A DNA stretch of 49,770 nt from Prevotella sp. (GTDB lineage: Bacteria > Bacteroidota > Bacteroidia > Bacteroidales > Bacteroidaceae), in NCBI GenBank assembly GCA_017476785.1, contig JAFUZD010000081.1, forward strand, positions 1-49,770. Reading direction: 5' to 3'. The notes beneath the pieces are model-generated. The model did not search any database. It was not told the origin of the DNA and was given only the letters and a program-made list of their open reading frames with translations. The translations under genes and the position numbers were made by a program. Shown here one piece after another: positions 17,445-23,622 of this stretch (positions within the stretch are counted from its first letter, which is position 1; every line of letters starts with the position of its first letter).

Positions 17445-17470
17445 CTTTTCGTGAAATGTCAAATACTCTG

Positions 17471-17502
17471 CAAAGTTATATATTTTTCTTCAGAAAACCG
17501 AA
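17471..17502 (-). promoter_or_regulatory. Bacteroidetes-type promoter for the hybrid kinase gene
   Basis: On the minus strand TAACTTTG (17478-17471) is a full -7 match, with TTCG (near TTTG) 20 bp upstream at 17502-17499. The predicted start is near 17464. Confidence 0.6.
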
Positions 17503-17518
17503 CGGATAGTCGATTTTT

Positions 17519-18703
17519 TTAGCCTCTCTTGGCTTTTTCCCACGTTCCTCCTCCTTTATGGTTGCGCAGATAGCTGATTCCGCGGAAGACGTTGATATTC
17601 ATAAACAGGAAGTAGTAGGGTATATAGAGCAGTTTGTTCTTGCGGCCTCGGCAGTCGAGCAGGTATCCGCCCAGCGCGGCGAGGTAGAAGAGTAGCTGCA
17701 ATATCCAGATAATGGTGTAGACGGTGCCGCCTTTCATTATGACCAACAGCACGTTGAGTGGGATGAGCAGCAGCATAGCAAACGGGGTGACGGTCCAGCG
17801 CAGCACGCGATGGGACACCAACTGGAAGGCGACGACGGGGCGGCGCAGCGGGTTCATCATACGGCGCAGCCACCAGCTGCTCTGCAGTCCGCCGGCTGCG
17901 ATGCGGCGTTTGCGCTTCGACTCTTCTGCAAGGTCGGCCGAACCGAACTCCATTGCATAGGCATCAGAGGTATAGGCAATCTTGTAGCCGGCATCGACCA
18001 TCTGCATTGACATCACGAAGTCGTCGAGCAGTGCGTTCTCGGGCATCGGGCTGTAGAGGGCTGTGCGGATGGCATTCAGTTCGCCGGCAGCTCCCATCGC
18101 AGAGTATAGCTCGCTGTCAAGACGTTTCAGTGTACTCTCGTATTTCCAGTAGAGCCCTTCGCCTTCAGCTGCTGTTTGGCTTTCGTTACGGGCAATCACG
18201 CGCTTCTCGCCAGCCACGCAGGCCACTTGCTCGTCTTGGAAGCAACGCACGATTTCGCGGATGGCTTCGCGGTTAATCATCGTATTGGCATCGGTCATTA
18301 TCGTGATGGGGGTCTTCACCTGACTGATGCCGTGGTTCAGCGCGGCCGTCTTTCCTTTGCGCTCGGGACTGAAGACGACGGTCACCTCTGGATAGGCTGC
18401 CAAACGCTCGTTCGTGGCATCGGTCGACCCGTCCGTCACCCACATAACGTTCAGGTGCTCAGCGGGATAGTCCAGCTCGTGCGTGTTCCTCATCTTCATC
18501 TCCACCACGTCTTGCTCGTTGTAGGCGCATACCATCAGCGTCACGTCGGGCAGAGCCTCGTCGGGCGGCAGCACCGGTGGAGTGGGGCGTCCTTTCACCA
18601 TTCGCTTCGCTTTGACCAGCAGCCACAGCAGCAAGCCATAGCCGAGATAGGTATAGAACACGACGAAGAGGCAGACCCAGAATGCAATTTTGAGCGTGAG
18701 CAT
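17519..18703 (-). CDS. Membrane glycosyltransferase, family 2
   Basis: A 394-residue processive-type GT2 enzyme. One N-terminal membrane helix (LKIAFWVCLFVVFYTYLGYG) precedes a cytoplasmic GT-A domain with VTLMVCAYNEQD, WVTDGSTDATNE, a DxN/DxD-like metal site in IMTDANTMIN, the acceptor region GELNAIRTALY, EDD-like LLDDFVMSM and a basic RKRRIAAGG motif in the place of QxxRW. C-terminal membrane helices follow (about residues 295-385). The Met at 18703 is used because the upstream TTG start at 18733 lies within the promoter -7 box. It is a single-gene unit with its own promoter and sits downstream of the RNase E/G gene. It probably elongates a surface polysaccharide; the product is unknown. 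Confidence 0.87.
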   Translation of the reverse strand: MLTLKIAFWVCLFVVFYTYLGYGLLLWLLVKAKRMVKGRPTPPVLPPDEALPDVTLMVCAYNEQDVVEMKMRNTHELDYPAEHLNVMWVTDGSTDATNERLAAYPEVTVVFSPERKGKTAALNHGISQVKTPITIMTDANTMINREAIREIVRCFQDEQVACVAGEKRVIARNESQTAAEGEGLYWKYESTLKRLDSELYSAMGAAGELNAIRTALYSPMPENALLDDFVMSMQMVDAGYKIAYTSDAYAMEFGSADLAEESKRKRRIAAGGLQSSWWLRRMMNPLRRPVVAFQLVSHRVLRWTVTPFAMLLLIPLNVLLVIMKGGTVYTIIWILQLLFYLAALGGYLLDCRGRKNKLLYIPYYFLFMNINVFRGISYLRNHKGGGTWEKAKRG

Positions 18704-18730
18704 AGTATCTATTTGTTTCAGTGATAGATG

Positions 18731-18762
18731 CAAAAGTACGAATTATTCTCCCAACAGCCAAA
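18731..18762 (-). promoter_or_regulatory. Bacteroidetes-type promoter for the GT2 gene
   Basis: On the minus strand TTTG (18762-18759), 20 bp, then TACTTTTG (18738-18731) is a full consensus match. The TTTG lies in the T-run of the RNase E/G terminator, so the two signals share bases. Confidence 0.85.
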
Positions 18763-18799
18763 AAAGCGGAAACATTTTTACGAATGTTTCCGCTTTTTT
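18759..18799 (-). terminator. Intrinsic terminator of the RNase E/G gene
   Basis: A 16-bp perfect stem (18784-18799 with 18760-18775) includes GCGGAAACAT and ends in six T on the minus strand. It touches the last base of the RNase E/G stop codon. Confidence 0.85.
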
Positions 18800-20373
18800 C
18801 ATTTGGTTTCTATCTCCTCTTGCATATCAATAAACTGCCGTTTCCTATCGTAGAATTCGTATTGCAGGAAAGCCAGTTTCTGCGAGGCGACAACGTTCAC
18901 GCCAAATCCGTATTTCATCTGCCACTTACGTTTCAGTGACACGAGGCCCTGATTGATGTAAGCAGCCACGTAAGGATGTACGTGCAGATAGAACTTCTTG
19001 ATGCCTATCTTGTTGACGAGACGGTCAATCTTACTTTCAAGCTGGTCGGTAAAGAGTATCGACGACTTGATTTTCCCTTTGCCGAAACAGGTGGGACAGG
19101 TTTCTTCTACGTTCACATCCATTGCCGGCCGTACGCGCTGACGCGTAATCTGCATCAGTCCAAACTTGCTCAGCGGCAGGATGTTATGTCTTGCTCTATC
19201 CTTCTGCATATTCTTGCACATCCGTTCATAGAGCAGCTGACGGTCTTCGGCCAGATTCATATCGATGAAGTCGACCACGATGATTCCTCCCATATCGCGC
19301 AGTCGCAGCTGGCGTGCCAGTTCGTCGGCAGCGCCCAGATTCACCTCCAGTGCATTGGCCTCTTGTCCGTTTTCGGAGCGGGTGCGGTTACCGCTGTTCA
19401 CGTCTACCACGTGCAGGGCTTCGGTGTGCTCGATGATGAGATAGGCACCGTGCTTGTAGTTCACGGTCTTTCCGAATCCCGACTTCATCTGCTTCGTGAC
19501 GTTGAAATTGTCGAAGATGGGCACGTTGCCGTTGTACAGCTTCACGATGTCCTTCTTCTCGGGGGCAATCAGCCCCACGTAGTCCTTCACTTGTTGGAAG
19601 ATTTCCTCGTCGTTGATGTGGATTCCGTCGTACGTGGGATTGAACAGGTCGCGCAGCAGTGCTACGGCGCGTCCCGTCTCCTCGAACACCATCTGCGGCC
19701 GTTCTGTGGTCTTCTGCACTTTAGTGATAGCGTCCTCCCAACGCTTCAGCAGCACCTTCATCTCGGCATCCAGCTCGGCCACTCGTTTTCCCTCGGCCGA
19801 TGTGCGCACGATGACTCCGAAGTTGCGGGGCTTAATGCTCTGGATGAGCTGCTTCAGCCGCGCCCGTTCTTCACCTTTTTTGATTTTAGAAGATACCGAA
19901 ACTTTATCGCCGAAAGGCACCAGCACGATGTAGCGCCCCGCGAAGCTCAGTTCGCACGTCAGTCGCGGTCCCTTAGTCGAGATGGGCTCTTTCACCACCT
20001 GCACCAGCACTTCCTGCCCCACTTTTAAGGTGGTTTGCACGCTGCCGTCCTTCTTCAGTTCCGGCTGTCGGCTGGCTTTCGAGATGGGATAAAGTTTCTT
20101 TCTGTCGCTCTGTACCTGTTTCAGGTACTTTTCGTAAGAATTGAATTGTGTCCCCAAGTCAAGATAGTACAAGAAAGCATCCCGTTCTGCGCCGACATTG
20201 ACGAAACACGCATTCAGTCCCGGCATCAGTTTTCGCACCTTTGCCACATAGATGTTGCCCACCGAGAACGATGCCGAGCGCTTCTCCGTCTGGTACTCCA
20301 CCAGACTCTTGTCTTCGAGCAGGGCTATCGCTATCTCTTTAGGCTGGACGTCAATGATTACTTCGCTTGTCAT
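18799..20373 (-). CDS. rng: Ribonuclease E/G family endoribonuclease
   Basis: Single-strand-specific endoribonuclease acting in rRNA maturation and mRNA decay. It has 524 residues, close to RNase G and without the long RNase E C-terminal scaffold. An N-terminal S1-like domain is seen (about 35-125; VGNIYVAKVRKLMPGLNACFVNVG). The RNase E/G catalytic domain has the acidic residues in VVDVNSGN and IIVVDFIDM, and the zinc-link motif CPTCFGKGK. Upstream on the same strand lie the 29-residue basic protein and HU. The 139-bp leader after the small gene contains two tandem hairpins. It ends in a terminator embedded in the promoter of the next gene. Confidence 0.95.
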   Translation of the reverse strand: MTSEVIIDVQPKEIAIALLEDKSLVEYQTEKRSASFSVGNIYVAKVRKLMPGLNACFVNVGAERDAFLYYLDLGTQFNSYEKYLKQVQSDRKKLYPISKASRQPELKKDGSVQTTLKVGQEVLVQVVKEPISTKGPRLTCELSFAGRYIVLVPFGDKVSVSSKIKKGEERARLKQLIQSIKPRNFGVIVRTSAEGKRVAELDAEMKVLLKRWEDAITKVQKTTERPQMVFEETGRAVALLRDLFNPTYDGIHINDEEIFQQVKDYVGLIAPEKKDIVKLYNGNVPIFDNFNVTKQMKSGFGKTVNYKHGAYLIIEHTEALHVVDVNSGNRTRSENGQEANALEVNLGAADELARQLRLRDMGGIIVVDFIDMNLAEDRQLLYERMCKNMQKDRARHNILPLSKFGLMQITRQRVRPAMDVNVEETCPTCFGKGKIKSSILFTDQLESKIDRLVNKIGIKKFYLHVHPYVAAYINQGLVSLKRKWQMKYGFGVNVVASQKLAFLQYEFYDRKRQFIDMQEEIETK

Positions 20374-20485
20374 TTTGGTCTTTAGTTAGCTTCTTGTTAC
20401 TGATCTCTCTTGTCGGTTGAATTACAGAAAAGGGTGTGCCGCGCCTGTTATCGCAACACACTCCTTTCATTTCCTTTTTTGCACA

Positions 20486-20512
20486 GACTGCCGGGCAGTC
20501 GGGCTTCAGCCC
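20486..20512 (-). promoter_or_regulatory. Tandem hairpins between the small basic gene and rng
   Basis: Two adjacent dyads lie directly after the small gene's stop codon: GGGC-loop-GCCC (20512-20501) and GACTGC-loop-GCAGTC (20500-20486). There is no T-run, so this is not a normal terminator. It could be an mRNA processing or stability element in the rng leader. Confidence 0.45.
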
Positions 20513-20602
20513 TTACTTGCTCTTATGTCTGTTCTTGCGCAGTCTCTTCTTGCGATTGTGAGTAGCCATCTTGTGGCCCTTCTTCTTTTTTCCGTTAGGC
20601 AT
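20513..20602 (-). CDS. 29-residue very basic small protein (ribosomal-protein-like)
   Basis: ATG at 20602-20600 to TAA at 20515-20513. The product starts MPNGKKKKGHKMATHNRKKR and continues with Leu-Arg-Lys-Asn-Arg-His-Lys-Ser-Lys. Sixteen of the 29 residues are Lys, Arg or His-flanked basic positions, as in tiny ribosomal proteins. It lies between HU and RNase E/G on the same strand. I recall a similar small gene at this place in other Bacteroidales, but cannot check it here. The composition and the translation/RNA context suggest a ribosome- or RNA-binding protein. It is too short for most gene callers, and the function is not established. Confidence 0.7.
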   Translation of the reverse strand: MPNGKKKKGHKMATHNRKKRLRKNRHKSK

Positions 20603-20657
20603 AATCTTTACTGTTTTTAAATATTTTATTCTTTAAATGTTGCTCCTGTTGCTGCGC

Positions 20658-20933
20658 TTATTGCATCTTGGCAATGAAGCTCTTCGAGGGCTTGAAGGCC
20701 GGCAGGTCGTGTGCGTCGATTACCAGCGTGGTGTTCTTCGAGATGTTGCGGGCCGTCTTCTGGGCACGGTGCTTCACGATGAAGCTGCCGAAGCCGCGCA
20801 GATAGACATTCTCCTTATTCGAAGCAAGACTCTGGCGAATCTCTTCCATAAAGGCCTCTACGTTTGCGGTGACGTCTTTCTTGGCAAGTCCCGTGTCCTC
20901 TACGATTTTGTTGATAATATCTGCTTTTGTCAT
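20658..20933 (-). CDS. hup: HU/IHF-family DNA-binding protein
   Basis: A 91-residue histone-like protein that bends and compacts DNA as a dimer. The N-terminal helices are seen (MTKADIINKIVEDTGLAKKDVTANVEAFMEEI). The DNA-binding beta arms follow (VYLRGFGSFIVKHRAQKTARNI), with the family signature GFGSF and the arm and tail LVIDAHDLPAFKPSKSFIAKM. The length is normal. It has its own promoter and heads a minus-strand group with the small basic gene and rng. Close repeats upstream (21165-21330) lie beyond its promoter. Confidence 0.95.
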   Translation of the reverse strand: MTKADIINKIVEDTGLAKKDVTANVEAFMEEIRQSLASNKENVYLRGFGSFIVKHRAQKTARNISKNTTLVIDAHDLPAFKPSKSFIAKMQ

Positions 20934-20989
20934 CTTTGTTTAATGCTTTTAATCATTCATCCCTATGGGATATTCTCGTTTTCGGACTG

Positions 20990-21021
20990 CAAAGATACTG
21001 ATTTTCAGTGTGAAACTGAAA
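20990..21021 (-). promoter_or_regulatory. Promoter for hup
   Basis: On the minus strand TATCTTTG (20997-20990) fully matches the -7 box, and TTTC lies 20 bp upstream (21021-21018). The predicted transcript start is near 20983, giving a leader of about 50 bases. Confidence 0.65.
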
Positions 21022-21164
21022 TGAATTGGCATTTTTTTTTGAAAAAAAAGCAAAACGTGCGCTTTTTGAGGCATTATGGGCAGTCAGCTTGCGGGCTCTA
21101 TACATTATTAATATATATGCGTGCGCGCACGCAGAGCCCGGGAGGGCTCGGAGGAAGCGGGGGC

Positions 21165-21218
21165 TCGGAGAACTCAGAGCACTCGGAGAACTCTGAGAAC
21201 TCCGAGAATTCGGAGCGT
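21165..21218 (+). repeat. Nonanucleotide tandem repeat, six units, intergenic
   Basis: Units TCGGAGAAC, TCAGAGCAC, TCGGAGAAC, TCTGAGAAC, TCCGAGAAT and TCGGAGCGT follow without gaps. It is the same consensus (TCNGAGNAC) as the array inside carA. Here it lies in the 533-bp divergent region between hup and pyk and runs straight into the 22-bp array. No start codon or promoter suggests translation here. Confidence 0.9.
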
Positions 21219-21220
21219 TC

Positions 21221-21330
21221 CGCGGCCTCGGGAGCGTTGCTTCGCAGCCTCCGTAGCGTTGCTCCGCGGCCTCGGGAGCATCGCTTCGCAGCCTCGGGAG
21301 CCTCGCTTTGCAATCTCCGGAGTGTCTTCA
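21221..21330. repeat. GC-rich tandem array of 22-bp units (five units)
   Basis: Five head-to-tail 22-bp units start at 21221, 21243, 21265, 21287 and 21309. The shared form is CGCRGCCTCGGGAGC followed by RTYGCTY; unit 5 is degenerate. Each unit carries a small dyad (GGAGC-3 bases-GCTYC). There are no spacers, so it is not a CRISPR. A second copy of the family is at 40391-40500. The rest of the 20934-21467 gap holds the hup promoter, an AT-rich stretch (21025-21060) and the pyk promoter. Confidence 0.9.
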
Positions 21331-21422
21331 GAAGGCTGCGCCCGATTCGCCGGCAGGGCGATTTTGTGGAATCCGCGTGCAAATTTTCTTTCAAGACGCG
21401 CGCGTGCTAACGATTTATTTCG

Positions 21423-21430
21423 TACCTTTG
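21423..21430 (+). promoter_or_regulatory. -7 box of the pyk promoter
   Basis: TACCTTTG fully matches the Bacteroidetes -7 consensus and lies 38 bases before the pyk ATG. I see no good TTTG at the expected upstream spacing, so it may need an activator or be weak. Confidence 0.5.
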
Positions 21431-21467
21431 CCGACGTAAAACGGACTTATATAGTATCACGACTTTT

Positions 21468-22907
21468 ATGAAACAGACTAAGATTGTAGCATCCATCAGC
21501 GACCGGCGCTGCGAGCCCGAATTCCTGCGCCAGCTGTTTGATGCCGGGATGAACGTAGTACGTATGAACACCGCCCACGCTTCGGAAGAGGGCATCCGCA
21601 CCATTATCCGCAACGTGCGCGCCGTGAGCCATCACATAGGAATACTGATTGACACCAAAGGTCCCGAGGTGCGCACCACGGGTTGCGCGGCTCCCATCGA
21701 GTACAAGACGGGCGACGTGGTGAAGATATTCGGTCGTCCTGAGATGGAAACCACCCACGACATTATCAACCTCAGCTATGCCAACTTCGCAGCCGACGTC
21801 AGCGAGGGCTGCCACGTGCTCTTCGACGACGGGGCACTGGATATGCTGGTCATCGGCATCAACGGCCCCGCCGTCATCGCTCAGGTGCAGAACGACGGTA
21901 CGCTGGGAGCGCACAAGAGCGTCAACGTGCCGGGTGTGCACATCGACCTGCCCACGCTGACTGAGCGCGACCGCAAGAACATAATGCTGGCCATCGACGA
22001 GGACATCGACTTCATTGCCCACTCGTTCGTGCGCTCGGCGGCCGACGTGCGTGCCGTGCAGGCCATTCTCGATGCCTACGACAGTGACATCAAGATTATC
22101 TCGAAGATAGAGAATCAGGAGGGCGTGGACAATATCGATGAGATTATCGACGCCTCGTATGGCATAATGATTGCCCGTGGCGATCTGGGCATCGAGATTC
22201 CCATAGAGCGCATTCCCGGCATTCAGCGCCGCATCATCCGCAAGTGCGTGCAGAAGCGCAAGCCCGTCATCGTGGCCACGCAGATGCTCCACACGATGAT
22301 TCATAACCCGCGTCCCACACGCGCCGAGGTGACCGACATAGCCAATGCCATCTACTACCGCACTGATGCCCTGATGCTCTCGGGCGAGACGGCCAGCGGA
22401 AAGTATCCCGTGGAAGCCGTGCAGACGATGGCGGCCATTGCCGAGCAGGCTGAGCGCGACAAGCTGCGCGAGAACGACATCGAAGTGCCTCTCTCGTCCG
22501 ACTGCGACATCCGCGAGTTTATGGCCCACAGTGCCATTGAAGCCACGGAGACGGTGGGCGTCAAGGGCATCATCACCGACTCCACCACTGGCATTACGGC
22601 CCGCAACCTCGCTGCTTTCCGCGGTCCCAACCCCGTGCTGGCCATCTGCTACGAGGACAAGCTGCAGCGTCTGCTGGCACTCTCGTATGGCGTCATCCCC
22701 GTCTATCAGAAGGAGCACATTGGCAGCGAGGAGCTCTTCCGTGCTGCCGTGCGTATGCTGCGCCAGAAAGGCTACATCGAGCTGGACGACAAGATTGCCT
22801 ATCTCAGCGGCAACATCGGTGAGGGCGGCGGCACTAAGTTCCTCGAGGTCAACACCGTGCGCGACGTGTTCAGCAAGAACTTCCAGTCGCACATCCCGAT
22901 AGTGTGA
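21468..22907 (+). CDS. pyk: Pyruvate kinase
   Basis: Converts phosphoenolpyruvate and ADP to pyruvate and ATP. It has 479 residues, normal for the bacterial enzyme. It starts MKQTKIVASISDRRCEPEFL, the usual substrate-binding N-terminus with Thr replaced in part. The barrel motifs are AGMNVVRMNTAHA, ILIDTKGPEVRTT, the catalytic Lys region IKIISKIENQEGVDN, the signature GIMIARGDLGIEIPIERIPGIQ, VIVATQMLHTMIHNPRPTRAEVTDIANAIYYRTDALMLSGETASGKYP and a C-terminal domain (about 350-479). It is the only plus-strand gene between 15.1 and 40.5 kb, with its own -7 box upstream and a bidirectional terminator downstream. Confidence 0.97.
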   Translation: MKQTKIVASISDRRCEPEFLRQLFDAGMNVVRMNTAHASEEGIRTIIRNVRAVSHHIGILIDTKGPEVRTTGCAAPIEYKTGDVVKIFGRPEMETTHDIINLSYANFAADVSEGCHVLFDDGALDMLVIGINGPAVIAQVQNDGTLGAHKSVNVPGVHIDLPTLTERDRKNIMLAIDEDIDFIAHSFVRSAADVRAVQAILDAYDSDIKIISKIENQEGVDNIDEIIDASYGIMIARGDLGIEIPIERIPGIQRRIIRKCVQKRKPVIVATQMLHTMIHNPRPTRAEVTDIANAIYYRTDALMLSGETASGKYPVEAVQTMAAIAEQAERDKLRENDIEVPLSSDCDIREFMAHSAIEATETVGVKGIITDSTTGITARNLAAFRGPNPVLAICYEDKLQRLLALSYGVIPVYQKEHIGSEELFRAAVRMLRQKGYIELDDKIAYLSGNIGEGGGTKFLEVNTVRDVFSKNFQSHIPIV

Positions 22908-22949
22908 GGAGCGGTTGCGCCGATATCTGATGCTCAACAGCCAACAAAA

Positions 22950-22984
22950 AAGCCGGGGCAAGCACCATCTGCTTGCCCCGGCTT
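22950..22984. terminator. Bidirectional terminator between pyk and rpiB
   Basis: A 15-bp perfect stem (22950-22964 with 22970-22984) and loop CCATC. A run of A on the left gives six T on the minus strand; TT-rich sequence lies on the right. It serves pyk and the end of the arabinose operon. Confidence 0.9.
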
Positions 22985-23038
22985 CTTCTTTGGGTGTAAT
23001 ATATCTCCTCACGCCAGAGGGGGAGGGCAGGGGAGAGA

Positions 23039-23491
23039 CTACTCTGCCGCTGCTTTCACGGGAATCTTTTCGACGCGCTTCTGATGGCGGCCGCCCTCGA
23101 AGGTAGCCGTGAAGAACTCGTCCATAATCTTGGCGGCCGTCTTGTTGTCGATGAAGCGGCCGGGCATTACGAGCACGTTGGCGTCGTTGTGCTGGCGGAT
23201 GAGATGGGCAATCTCGGGAATCCAAGCCAGACCGGCGCGCACGCCCTGATGCTTGTTGAGCGTGATGGAGATGCCCTCACCACTGCCGCAGATGCCGATG
23301 CCGGGATATACCTCGCCACTCTCTATGCCCTCGGCCAGCGCGTGGCCGTAGTCGGGATAGTCTACGGAGGCATCGCTCCACGTGCCATAGTCCTTATAGG
23401 GATAGCCGTGCTCCTCCAGATACTGCAGCACGAACTTCTTCAATGGATAGCCGGCGTGGTCGCAGGCTACTCCTACTGTCTTTATTTCCAT
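23039..23491 (-). CDS. rpiB: Ribose-5-phosphate isomerase B
   Basis: Interconverts ribulose-5-phosphate and ribose-5-phosphate. The ATG at 23491 gives 150 residues (MEIKTVGVACDHAGYPLKK); the longer frame to 23515 lacks support. Motifs seen are CDHAGYPLKKF, DYPDYGHALAE, the active-site loop GIGICGSGEGISITLNKHQGVRAGL, NDANVLVMPGRFI and a basic tail (GGRHQKRVEKI). It is the last gene of the minus-strand arabinose block after transketolase. It completes the non-oxidative pentose phosphate steps for the xylulose-5-phosphate made upstream. Between it and tkt lies a GC-rich inverted repeat, so some transcription may stop before it. Confidence 0.94.
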   Translation of the reverse strand: MEIKTVGVACDHAGYPLKKFVLQYLEEHGYPYKDYGTWSDASVDYPDYGHALAEGIESGEVYPGIGICGSGEGISITLNKHQGVRAGLAWIPEIAHLIRQHNDANVLVMPGRFIDNKTAAKIMDEFFTATFEGGRHQKRVEKIPVKAAAE

Positions 23492-23503
23492 ATTGCGTTG
23501 AGT

Positions 23504-23622
23504 ACCCACCCCCATCCCCTCCCGGCGGGAGGGGCGTTTGGTTTGTGGGGTGGGGGTCTTCTTGTTGATTGTTTTTATTACTGTTACATTTACAAACTCC
23601 CTCCGTCGGGAGGGGATGGGGC
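23504..23622. repeat. GC-rich inverted repeats between tkt and rpiB
   Basis: CCCCTCCCG pairs with CGGGAGGGG at 23516-23534, flanked by CCCACCCCCAT on the left and GTGGGGTGGGGGT on the right, which extend the pairing imperfectly. A second, shorter copy with CCCTCCG and CGGGAGGGG lies at about 23600-23616, just after the tkt stop. A related G-rich piece is at 23008-23035 after rpiB. These look like a dispersed genomic repeat that may also act as transcript ends. Confidence 0.75.

Noticed and set aside
21221-21330. Possible CRISPR array
   Set aside because: Repeat units are contiguous with no spacers, and no cas gene is present in the window.
21098-21394. A protein with repeated Ser-Glu-Phe on the minus strand at the repeat region
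   Set aside because: It exists only because 9-bp units keep one frame open. There is no promoter or start context, and the rest of the frame translates the 22-bp array.
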